DNA of 5,074 bases from CAISIP01 sp041581405 (GTDB lineage: Bacteria > Pseudomonadota > Gammaproteobacteria > Burkholderiales > Burkholderiaceae_C): NCBI GenBank assembly GCA_041581405.1, contig JBFIDI010000423.1, positions 1 through 5,074 on the forward strand, in the 5' to 3' direction. The notes under the pieces are model-generated. The model did no database searches and had not been told where the DNA came from. It saw only the letters and a program-made list of their open reading frames with translations. Positions 1 through 5,074 of the stretch are shown in pieces. Positions within the stretch are counted from its first letter, which is position 1. Each line of letters begins with the position of its first letter. The position numbers were made by a program, and so were the translations under genes.

Positions 1-1068
1 CTGCACGCCGGCCACCGACAGGTTGGGATGGTTGGCCTGCGGGGCGGCCAGTGTCAAGGCCGCACAGGCGGCGGCAAACGCGACGGCATCGCCCAGGCCC
101 GCGCCGTCCAGGAAACCATGCACAAGCCCGGCCATGACGGCGTCGCCGGCGCCCGTCGCATGCACCGCGGCCACCGGCAACGCGGCTTGCCAGCCGCAGG
201 CACCGGTGTGGTCACACCAGTACAGGCCGCGCGCGCCCAGGCTCAGCACCACCTGGCGCAGGCCGCGCGCTAGCAGCCCGTGGGCCGCGGCCACCACGGC
301 GGCATCGCTGTCGACGGCCTGCCCGGTCAGCGCCTGGGCCTCGAGCCGGTTGGCCTTGAGCGTATGGATCCGCCCCAGCCAGGGCAGCAGCCGACGGCAT
401 TTGAATGCCGACACCGGCTCGGCAAACAAGGGCGTGTCCCCGGCCTGGGTGATGGCCCAGGCCAGGCTGGCCTCCGGCAGGTTGCAATCGAGCAGCACCG
501 CCCCGGCATGGCGGAGCAGTCCGGCGCTGGCGCTCAGCCGCTCGGGCGTGAGTTGCTCCAGGATGGCCATGTCGTTGAGCGCCAGCGCCATGTCGCCATC
601 CGGGCCGTGCAAGGACAGATAGGTGGACGTGGCCTGCCCCGGCAACACCGGGCACAGTTGCACGTCGACGCCGGCGCGCCGGGTGCTCTCGAGCAGAGAG
701 ATGCCGTACAGGTCGTCGCCCACGGCACTGATCAGGCGGGTGTCGCGGCCCAGCCGCGCCAGGTTTTCCGCCACGTTGCGCGCCACGCCGCCGGGCGCGC
801 AACGCACCTGCCCGGGCGTCGAATCCTGCGCCACCAACGGATGCACCGTGGTGCCGGTGATGTCCATGTTGGCCGCGCCGATCGCCAGCACGAATCGCGG
901 CTGGGCCAGCACGTAGCCGCGGCCGACGATGTGACCCTTGCGCGTGAGCTGCATCACGTGACCGGCCACGGCCGCCCGGCTGATGCCGAGCCGATCGGCC
1001 AGCGCCTGCTGCGCGATCAAGGGGTCGGCGCGCAGGATGGCCAGGATTTGCTGTTCACGCGCCGTCAT
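1..1068 (-). CDS. PfkB-family carbohydrate kinase with N-terminal HTH, pseudouridine kinase-like (3' end cut by window edge)
   Basis: The frame is open from the ATG at 1068 to position 1 (356 codons, no stop in the window). Residues 5-50 form a winged HTH with an ALADRLGIS-RAAV helix pair. The ribokinase/PfkB fold follows from about residue 58. Visible motifs are NMDITG (67-72), the first PfkB signature GGVARNVAENLARLG (93-107), and the second signature ATGAGDA (304-310), whose Asp309 is the expected catalytic base. The GGVARN signature and the NHPNLS tail resemble pseudouridine kinases. Family members with this HTH (YeiI type) are around 360 residues, so only a few residues should be missing. 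The family phosphorylates a sugar or nucleoside with ATP in the cytoplasm; PsuK makes pseudouridine 5'-phosphate, which PsuG then splits. A psuG gene could lie beyond the left edge but is not seen. The start is chosen because it sits immediately before the HTH. No Shine-Dalgarno is visible; a dyad occupies that place. The fold assignment is firm, the substrate moderate; another nucleoside or sugar is possible. Confidence 0.88.
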   Translation of the reverse strand, partial: MTAREQQILAILRADPLIAQQALADRLGISRAAVAGHVMQLTRKGHIVGRGYVLAQPRFVLAIGAANMDITGTTVHPLVAQDSTPGQVRCAPGGVARNVAENLARLGRDTRLISAVGDDLYGISLLESTRRAGVDVQLCPVLPGQATSTYLSLHGPDGDMALALNDMAILEQLTPERLSASAGLLRHAGAVLLDCNLPEASLAWAITQAGDTPLFAEPVSAFKCRRLLPWLGRIHTLKANRLEAQALTGQAVDSDAAVVAAAHGLLARGLRQVVLSLGARGLYWCDHTGACGWQAALPVAAVHATGAGDAVMAGLVHGFLDGAGLGDAVAFAAACAALTLAAPQANHPNLSVAGVQ

Positions 1069-1069
1069 G

Positions 1070-1083
1070 CAAACAAGTGTTTG
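1070..1083. repeat. Short perfect inverted repeat abutting the kinase start codon
   Basis: The arms CAAACA and TGTTTG are separated by AG on the plus strand. The dyad ends one base before the minus-strand ATG at 1068, exactly where a Shine-Dalgarno would be expected. It could be an operator for the kinase's own HTH or a small RNA hairpin over the start. Both roles are inference; the symmetry itself is seen directly. Confidence 0.45.
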
Positions 1084-1090
1084 TTGTTTC

Positions 1091-1110
1091 GTAGAAAGTT
1101 TGGATTCTAC
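1091..1110 (-). promoter_or_regulatory. Candidate -10 box and overlapping dyad upstream of the kinase gene
   Basis: GTAGAA (1091-1096) and TTCTAC (1105-1110) are perfect inverted arms with an 8-base spacer. Read on the minus strand, the outer arm contains TAGAAT (1109-1104), five of six matches to the sigma-70 -10 consensus, 35 bases upstream of the ATG. No convincing -35 hexamer is present at 16-18 bases, which would suit an activated or weak promoter. The patch at 1071-1110 is clearly more AT-rich than its surroundings, as is usual for a control region. An operator overlapping the -10 box would suit repression. Confidence 0.35.
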
Positions 1111-1171
1111 GGCGACTGCACGGCGCGCCCGAGCGTGGCGAGCCCATGCGCCCGACGGTCATGTACAGCAC

Positions 1172-1196
1172 AAAAAAGCCGGCGCATGTGGCCGGC
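1172..1196 (-). terminator. Rho-independent terminator of the GST/binding-protein operon
   Basis: On the minus strand a GCCGGC arm (1196-1191), a 7-base loop and a second GCCGGC arm (1183-1178) are followed directly by six T (1177-1172). It lies 33 bases after the stop codon of the solute-binding protein gene and before the kinase gene on the same strand, so it separates the two transcription units. Confidence 0.8.
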
Positions 1197-1228
1197 ACTC
1201 GGGATGGCAACGGATGTTTGCGTTTCGG

Positions 1229-2221
1229 CTAGCGTGCGGTCACGACGAAAACGTTCGTATACAGATCATCCAGCGGCCAGGCTGCGGGAATGATGTTCTC
1301 GCTGACGTAGAACTTTTGCACCGTGTCGAGCCGCTTCGGATCGACCTGGCCCAGGACGGACTGATCGGCGTACACATACTGCTTGTAGAGCGCAAACATC
1401 TTCTCGATCTGGTCCTGCTTGCCCTTGAACGATGGCACGGCCAGCACATAGGCCGACGCCGCCCGTTTCGGATCCTGCATGATGTCCTGCATGCCGCGCA
1501 GGGATGCCCGCACCAGACGCCGCAGCAATTGGGGCTGGGTCCTGATCGCCTCGTCCGAGGCCACCATGGTCTGCGCCAACCCCTGGAAGGTTTCACCCAC
1601 GGGCAGCAGCTTGACCTTGACGCCGGACTGTTCCGTGATCACGACCCAGTCGGGAACCGCGGCCATCGCCTGTACGCGCCTGGCCGCGAACTGCTGCCAC
1701 ACGCCGGCCGGGCCGGCTGCCTCGATGTTGACGTCCTGCTTGGTCAGGCCCGCCTGGCGCAGCGAGGCCAGCAACGCGTAATACGTGCCATCGGTATAGG
1801 CAATGACGCTGGCCGACTTGCCCTTGAGGTCCTGGACCCGATTCACGGTGCCATCGTCATGCACGGCAATCATCATCAGCGAACCGGCGCCGAACATGGC
1901 CACGGTCTTCACCATGACACCGTTGGCGCGCAGAATCATCGGCGCGTCGCCCGGCGCCACGCCGATCACGGCATTGCCGGCACCGACCTGCTTGGCCACG
2001 TCGACACCACCGCGTCCGACCACGAAGTTCACCTTGAGATTCTCGGCCGCGTAATAACCGTTGTGCTGCGCGAGCATCCACGGCGCGAATGCGGGCAGGG
2101 TGGCCGGGGCCGGCAACAGAAAGGTCACTTCGTCGGGGGCGGCATGGGCGGCCTGGGAGCCGACGAGCATGGCGTTGGCCAGCAAGAGAATCGCTGCGAA
2201 GCGGGAAACGAATCGTGTCAT
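1229..2221 (-). CDS. Exported ABC-type solute-binding protein, NMT1/SsuA/ThiY-like
   Basis: The 330-residue protein begins with a Sec signal peptide: Arg3 and Arg7, a hydrophobic core at about 9-21, and a likely signal peptidase I cut after AHA (residues 25-27). No lipobox cysteine is present, so the mature protein should be free in the periplasm. The mature part opens with a beta strand, then PAFAPWMLAQHNGYY (43-57) and a GGVDVAKQVGAGNA-VIGVAP stretch (71-90). This is the layout of NMT1/THI5-like binding proteins (the SsuA, TauA, ThiY group). Length is normal for that group. The ligand cannot be read; sulfonates, nitriles, pyrimidine precursors and aromatic acids are all used by relatives. 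The gene follows the GST gene by 68 bases on the same strand and is followed by a terminator, so no permease or ATPase gene is coupled to it here. The frame stays open far upstream, but the ATG at 2221 is chosen because AGGAG lies 5 bases before it and the signal peptide begins there. Confidence 0.9.
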   Translation of the reverse strand: MTRFVSRFAAILLLANAMLVGSQAAHAAPDEVTFLLPAPATLPAFAPWMLAQHNGYYAAENLKVNFVVGRGGVDVAKQVGAGNAVIGVAPGDAPMILRANGVMVKTVAMFGAGSLMMIAVHDDGTVNRVQDLKGKSASVIAYTDGTYYALLASLRQAGLTKQDVNIEAAGPAGVWQQFAARRVQAMAAVPDWVVITEQSGVKVKLLPVGETFQGLAQTMVASDEAIRTQPQLLRRLVRASLRGMQDIMQDPKRAASAYVLAVPSFKGKQDQIEKMFALYKQYVYADQSVLGQVDPKRLDTVQKFYVSENIIPAAWPLDDLYTNVFVVTAR

Positions 2222-2226
2222 GGGGA

Positions 2227-2231
2227 CTCCT
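2227..2231 (-). promoter_or_regulatory. Shine-Dalgarno site that fixes the binding-protein start
   Basis: AGGAG on the minus strand, 5 bases before the ATG at 2221. The open frame continues to 3130 inside the shadow of the GST gene, and another in-frame ATG lies 12 codons upstream at 2257. This site, together with the signal peptide, selects 2221 as the start. Confidence 0.75.
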
Positions 2232-2289
2232 GAAACGGGGAAAACGGAAACCATCGCGAAATCACTGGCGGGCCGAATGCCGGTACGCG

Positions 2290-3081
2290 TCAAGCCACCA
2301 GCAGCGCGTTCACCTGGGGCCAGACGTCGACACCCTGCTTCTTCAACTCGTCGTCGTAGGCATTGCTGCGAAAGGCGGTGATGGCCGAGGCGAAACTCGG
2401 GCGTGCCTGCACCGCCTCGAACCAGCGCGACACGCCGGGCCGCTGTGCCCACATGCGCTCCAGGCCGAGCCGGTCCAGCCGGGTGACATACGGTGTCAGC
2501 GCGATGTCGGCCAGCGTGTAGTTGGCGCCGGCGAGCCAGGTGCGCTCCGCCAGGACCCGCTCCATGTCCTGCAGCACCTTGTCGTGCAGCATCACGGCAT
2601 CGCGCACGAACGGGGCGTTGAAGCCCTGCTCGTAGATCAGCTTCTGGCGTGCGGCCCGGGCACGGTCGGGCAACTTCGCCAATCGCTGCTCCCACTCCGC
2701 CCGGTCGTGGTGCTCGCGCAGCTGGTGCGCGAACGAGGCCGCGTAGGTCACCGAAGCGCAGGCCGTGTGCAGCCCTTCGTCCGGCACCTTGGTCCACATG
2801 CGCATGCGCGCCGCTCCCATCGCATCGGCAGGCCGCAGGCGGTGCTCCGGAAACACGTCCTCGAGGTACTCGAGAATGACCGTGGATTCGGTTACCGGCA
2901 CATCGTCGTGTACGAGGACCGGCACCAGGCCGCGCGGATTGATCTTCAGGAATGCCGGCGTCAGGTGCTCCTGGTTCATGAGGTCGACTTCGTGACCGGT
3001 CCAGTCGATGGATTTTTCGTCCAGTGCCAGCCGGACCTTCTGCGCGCAGACGGAAATGTTGTGGTGATAAAGGGTTAGCAT
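2290..3081 (-). CDS. Glutathione S-transferase family protein, LigF (beta-etherase)-like
   Basis: The 263-residue protein is a two-domain cytosolic GST. The thioredoxin-like domain (1-77) starts LTLYHHNISVCAQKVRLAL, with Ser10 or Cys12 near the expected glutathione-activating position. It has the cis-proline loop VPVL with Pro54 and the glutathione-binding Glu65-Ser66 in VTESTVILEYLEDVFP. The helical domain carries the N-capping box TLAD (189-192) after WLAGANY. The run from VTEST to LRPAD and MRMWTK recalls the lignin beta-etherase LigF, also around 257 residues; this comparison is from memory. Members transfer glutathione to electrophiles or cleave aryl ethers with it. It is the first gene of a likely operon with the solute-binding protein and is divergent from the LysR gene. 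The frame extends 29 codons upstream to 3168, but that stretch has no domain homology and crosses the likely promoter; the ATG at 3081, four bases after AGGA, starts exactly at the fold. The exact substrate is unknown. Confidence 0.9.
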   Translation of the reverse strand: MLTLYHHNISVCAQKVRLALDEKSIDWTGHEVDLMNQEHLTPAFLKINPRGLVPVLVHDDVPVTESTVILEYLEDVFPEHRLRPADAMGAARMRMWTKVPDEGLHTACASVTYAASFAHQLREHHDRAEWEQRLAKLPDRARAARQKLIYEQGFNAPFVRDAVMLHDKVLQDMERVLAERTWLAGANYTLADIALTPYVTRLDRLGLERMWAQRPGVSRWFEAVQARPSFASAITAFRSNAYDDELKKQGVDVWPQVNALLVA

Positions 3082-3114
3082 CGAATCCTGATTGCAAATA
3101 CAAGGGTCGCAGCC

Positions 3115-3143
3115 AGTGTAGGCAGCGCACCCCGGACTGATAA
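3115..3143 (-). promoter_or_regulatory. Candidate sigma-70 promoter of the GST operon
   Basis: On the minus strand TTATCA (3143-3138; four of six matches to TTGACA) and TACACT (3120-3115; four of six matches to TATAAT) are exactly 17 bases apart. The transcript would start near 3108 and give a leader of about 27 bases before the GST ATG. Both boxes are imperfect, as is common at promoters activated by LysR-type proteins. The assignment is by eye. Confidence 0.45.
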
Positions 3144-3166
3144 GACGCAGCACCCGGATATCACTC

Positions 3167-3181
3167 ATGCGCGCTGCGTAT
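3167..3181. promoter_or_regulatory. Candidate LysR-type T-N11-A operator
   Basis: The 15-bp element reads ATGCG, five bases, CGTAT: a T-N11-A box (T3168, A3180) with arms matching at four of five positions. Its centre (3174) is about 66 bases upstream of the predicted GST transcript start and 38 bases upstream of the regulator's own ATG. That is the usual place of the recognition site through which a LysR-type protein activates a divergent target and represses itself. Such boxes also arise by chance, so the support comes mainly from position. Confidence 0.4.
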
Positions 3182-3211
3182 CAATGACCGCCGACGGCGC
3201 GGACGGATCTC

Positions 3212-4111
3212 ATGGACTTTATCGACGGGCTCAACACCTTTGTGCGGGTCGCGCAAGCCGGCAACTTTTCGGTCGTTGCACGGGCATTGGGGGTCACGCA
3301 GCCCAGTGTGAGCCGCAAGATCGCCGCGCTCGAGGCCCATCTGGGCGTGCGCCTGCTCAACCGCACGACGCGGCATCTGCGCCTGACCGAAGACGGCCTG
3401 GCCTACCTGCACGATGCACGCAAGATCCTGGACAGCATCGCGGAGGCAGACGCCCGGCTGGGCAAGGCCAACGACACCCCCAGCGGCCTGGTGCGCCTGG
3501 GCAGCCCCTATGCGTTTGCGCGCCGCTACCTGGTACGTCGCTGTAGCGCTCTGTTGTCACGTTATCCGCAGCTGCGCATCGAGATCGTCAGCAGCGACGT
3601 CGAAGACAACCTGGTCGAACTCGGCCTGGACATCGCGATCCGTTTCGGCGAGCCGCGCGGCGACATCGTGGCGCGACACGTCGGCCGCTCCTCGCGCATC
3701 GCGGTCGCCGCGCCCGGCTACCTGGCCGTCGCCGGAGAGCCGCAGCAGCCGCTGGACCTGATTACGCACAACTGCATCGTGTACTCCAATCCCATCATCG
3801 GTCCGCGCTGGACCTTCCAGTCCGGCAACACACACGAAACGATCACGGTGACCGGCAGCTTTGCGTCGAACAGCGCCGAGGTCGTGCGCGAGGCCTGCAT
3901 CAGCGGCCTGGGCATCACGCTGATGCCGGAGTGGCTGTTCCACGACGATATGGCGTCACGCCGGGTGCTTCCGGTCTTGCGGGACTTCGCGCCACCGGAT
4001 TTGCCGATCTACGTGACCTATGCCTCGCGCCGCTTCGTGCCGCCCAAGATGCGCGTCGTGGTCGACTACCTGGCGTCGGAACTGGGCCAGGAACCGGCGC
4101 TCGCCATCTGA
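3212..4111 (+). CDS. LysR-type transcriptional regulator
   Basis: The 299-residue protein has the usual length and order of the family. A winged HTH spans residues 1-60, with FVRVAQAGNFSVVARALGVT leading into the recognition helix QPSVSRKIAALEAHLG and the wing VRLLNRTTRHLRLTEDG. A linker helix follows to about 88. The periplasmic-binding-protein-like effector domain runs to the C-terminus, with DIAIRFGEP and GLGITLMPEWLF as typical strands. It is most like the CrgA/DsdC-type subgroup common in Burkholderiales, many of which control small catabolic or detoxification operons. It is divergent from the GST/binding-protein operon across a 130-bp control region, so those genes are the probable targets. 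It lies 76 bases before the Rieske-domain gene on the same strand with no terminator between, so co-transcription is possible. The ATG at 3212 is favoured because the HTH begins there; the Shine-Dalgarno is only a weak GGACGG at 3201-3206. The inducer is unknown. Confidence 0.93.
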   Translation: MDFIDGLNTFVRVAQAGNFSVVARALGVTQPSVSRKIAALEAHLGVRLLNRTTRHLRLTEDGLAYLHDARKILDSIAEADARLGKANDTPSGLVRLGSPYAFARRYLVRRCSALLSRYPQLRIEIVSSDVEDNLVELGLDIAIRFGEPRGDIVARHVGRSSRIAVAAPGYLAVAGEPQQPLDLITHNCIVYSNPIIGPRWTFQSGNTHETITVTGSFASNSAEVVREACISGLGITLMPEWLFHDDMASRRVLPVLRDFAPPDLPIYVTYASRRFVPPKMRVVVDYLASELGQEPALAI

Positions 4112-4187
4112 CCAGCGGCCGGCCATGCGACGCCTGCCTCCAAGTCGCCGCGGGGCGGTGCACCCGATGAGCTGACACAATCCAGCG
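4112..4187. other. Short intergenic gap between lysR-type gene and Rieske gene, no clear terminator
   Basis: The 76 bases contain no stem-loop followed by a T run. A small CGCC/GGCG dyad around 4146-4157 is the only structure seen, and it has no U tract. The gap therefore allows read-through from the regulator gene. Its last part holds the weak CACAAT box described with the Rieske gene. Confidence 0.5.
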
Positions 4188-4847
4188 ATGCACGCTTCCG
4201 TCGTTTGGCACCCTGTCCTGCCGTCACCCGCATTGCCGAGCGGAGACACGGTTCGTGCGACCCAGGTGGCGGGCCAGGCACTCGCGTTATGGCGCAGTGC
4301 ATCCGGGCAGATCCAGGCCTGGGAAGACCGCTGCCCGCACCGTGGTGTCGCGCTGAGCCTGGGCCGGGTGCTGGGCGACCGGCTGGCCTGTGCCTACCAT
4401 GGCTGGGAATATGCCGAAGGCAGCGGCCGGTGTATCGCCATCCCGGCGATGCCGCACCAACCGGTGCCGGGCAAGGTCTGCGTCAAGACCTATGCGGCCG
4501 TGGAGCGCCAGGGCATGGTCTGGGTGTCGCTGGACGATGAAGCCACCGCGCCGGCGGACGATCCGCCGGGCGTGGCGCCTCCGCGGTTCCTGCGTTCGAT
4601 GGCCGTGGCGCTGCCGTCGGCCACGGTCGACGCCGCATTGGCGGCAAAGGCGTTCACGCCGGCCGGTCCGTGCCGGTGGCGCGGCCACTGGGCCGGTCAT
4701 GTGTTGCAGTTGTGGGTCCTCGACGCCGCCGCCGACGGGTGTCTGCTGCACGTGGCGAGCGAGGCGACGCCACCGGACGCCGCCACGGGCGCGTTGTTCA
4801 ACGCGCTGCGGCTGCTGCGCGAGCGGATCGAACACCCACGGAGCTGA
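4188..4847 (+). CDS. Short Rieske [2Fe-2S] protein related to ring-hydroxylating oxygenase alpha subunits
   Basis: The 219-residue protein begins like an oxygenase alpha subunit (WHPVLPSPALPSGD, then LALWR at 32-36). It carries a complete Rieske motif: C49-P-H51, 16 residues, then C68-A-Y-H71-G-W. The domain closes with VERQGMVWV (105-113). Full-length relatives have some 330-430 residues, with a catalytic domain holding a mononuclear iron bound by an Asp/Asn-x2-His-x3-4-His pattern. Here only about 95 residues follow the Rieske domain. The single His-x3-His (H167, H171) lacks the preceding acidic residue, and the segment around LLHVASEATPPD looks like late strands of the catalytic domain. 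It can probably carry electrons but probably cannot hydroxylate alone. The next gene starts 5 bases after the stop, implying coupled expression and perhaps a complex. No Shine-Dalgarno precedes the ATG. A -10-like CACAAT at 4176-4181 would put a transcript start at the ATG itself, but it has no -35 partner. Confidence 0.85.
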   Translation: MHASVVWHPVLPSPALPSGDTVRATQVAGQALALWRSASGQIQAWEDRCPHRGVALSLGRVLGDRLACAYHGWEYAEGSGRCIAIPAMPHQPVPGKVCVKTYAAVERQGMVWVSLDDEATAPADDPPGVAPPRFLRSMAVALPSATVDAALAAKAFTPAGPCRWRGHWAGHVLQLWVLDAAADGCLLHVASEATPPDAATGALFNALRLLRERIEHPRS

Positions 4848-4852
4848 CCCCC

Positions 4853-5074
4853 ATGCCGTTCTGCACCACCGACCCCAACCTGCGCAACGACTGGCTGACC
4901 GTCGGCTCCGCGATACAACTGCGGGGCGCCGACTCCGCCCACCCCGTGACCGCGCGGCTGCTGGGCAACGACCTGCTGCTGTGGCAGGACGCCGACGGAG
5001 CGCCGCACTGCAGCGCCGACGGCAGCGCCATGCCGATCCAGCAGCGTTACGGCTATCTCTGGGTGCTGGCCGGC
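4853..5074 (+). CDS. Rieske-oxygenase-like protein lacking the [2Fe-2S] core (3' end beyond window)
   Basis: The frame is open from the ATG at 4853 to the right edge (74 codons, no stop). GGAG at 4840-4843, 9 bases upstream inside the end of the preceding gene, is a plausible ribosome binding site. Residues 13-49 (DWLTVGSAIQL, then ARLLGNDLLLWQDADG) match the N-terminal strands of ring-hydroxylating oxygenase alpha subunits. Residues 63-74 (QQRYGYLWVLAG) match the strand that closes the Rieske domain (commonly ERYG-x-WVW-x-G). Between them the Cys-x-His and Cys-x2-His cluster ligands and the HGW segment are absent. Aligned by eye with the upstream protein through Trp44/Trp35 and Arg65/Arg107, about 51 residues are missing, in frame. 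If the rest is a normal catalytic domain, this protein would need electrons from a partner, the obvious candidate being the Rieske protein upstream. It may instead have lost oxygenase activity. The catalytic domain lies outside the window, so the family call rests on this N-terminal part. Confidence 0.72.
   Translation, partial: MPFCTTDPNLRNDWLTVGSAIQLRGADSAHPVTARLLGNDLLLWQDADGAPHCSADGSAMPIQQRYGYLWVLAG

Noticed and set aside
280..1293. 337-codon plus-strand open frame opposite the kinase gene
   Set aside because: The minus strand holds a clear PfkB kinase with both signatures and a HTH. The plus-strand product has no recognisable domain and is rich in His, Gln, Gly and Arg, as expected for an antisense shadow in GC-rich DNA.
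983..2233. 416-codon plus-strand open frame opposite the binding-protein gene
   Set aside because: It spans the kinase leader, the terminator and the binding-protein gene antisense. It has no recognisable domain, and its composition is that of a shadow frame.
2089..3078. 329-codon plus-strand open frame opposite the GST gene
   Set aside because: The minus strand encodes a complete GST with cis-Pro, Glu-Ser and TLAD motifs. The opposite frame shows no domain.
2222..3130. Upstream extension of the binding-protein frame giving a 633-residue product
   Set aside because: The extra 303 residues are an out-of-frame reading of the GST gene. The signal peptide and AGGAG site place the true start at 2221.
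3082..3168. 29-codon N-terminal extension of the GST with a Cys-rich stretch
   Set aside because: The GST fold starts at the inner ATG (3081). The extension would cover the candidate promoter and operator, and its residues match nothing in the family.
3212..4111. Several 66-128 codon frames on both strands within the LysR gene
   Set aside because: The LysR protein is complete, with HTH and effector domain. The other frames lack domains and convincing ribosome binding sites.
4146..4157. GC-rich dyad after the LysR gene as a possible terminator
   Set aside because: The stem is only four base pairs and no T run follows it on either strand.
1..5074. CRISPR arrays, tRNA or rRNA genes, insertion sequences, long direct repeats
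   Set aside because: I looked for spaced repeats, tRNA-like cloverleaf ends, transposase motifs and terminal inverted repeats, and saw none.

Overview
The window is uniformly GC-rich, coding-dense DNA with strong G/C preference at third codon positions. Its gene types (LysR regulator divergent from a glutathione S-transferase, NMT1-type periplasmic binding protein, Rieske oxygenase-like proteins) are typical of the Burkholderiales (Bordetella/Achromobacter/Cupriavidus-like Betaproteobacteria). This placement is an inference from style, not from a marker gene.

Layout. (1) Positions 1-1068, minus strand: a PfkB-family sugar kinase with an N-terminal winged HTH, most like pseudouridine kinase (PsuK/YeiI type). 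It is cut by the left edge a few residues before its expected end. An AT-rich 40-bp patch with two dyads and a -10-like box lies directly upstream. (2) A Rho-independent terminator (1172-1196) ends the next transcription unit. (3) Positions 1229-3081, minus strand: a probable two-gene operon, with a LigF-like glutathione S-transferase first and an exported NMT1/SsuA-like solute-binding protein second. No permease or ATPase gene accompanies them. (4) Positions 3082-3211: a divergent control region with a candidate sigma-70 promoter for the GST operon and a T-N11-A LysR-type box centred about 66 bp upstream of the predicted transcript start. (5) Positions 3212-4111, plus strand: the LysR-type regulator. 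(6) Positions 4188-5074, plus strand: two tightly spaced genes related to Rieske ring-hydroxylating oxygenase alpha subunits. The first has an intact [2Fe-2S] motif but a shrunken C-terminal part. The second, cut by the right edge, has the flanks of the Rieske domain but lacks the roughly 51-residue cluster-binding core.

How it may work together (inference): the LysR protein probably controls the GST/binding-protein operon from the shared control region and may be co-transcribed with the Rieske pair. A GST resembling beta-etherases, a solute-binding protein and oxygenase-like proteins together suggest uptake and breakdown of an aromatic or thioether-forming compound. The substrate cannot be read from the sequence. 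The reciprocal loss of parts in the two Rieske-like genes is the most unusual thing in the window.
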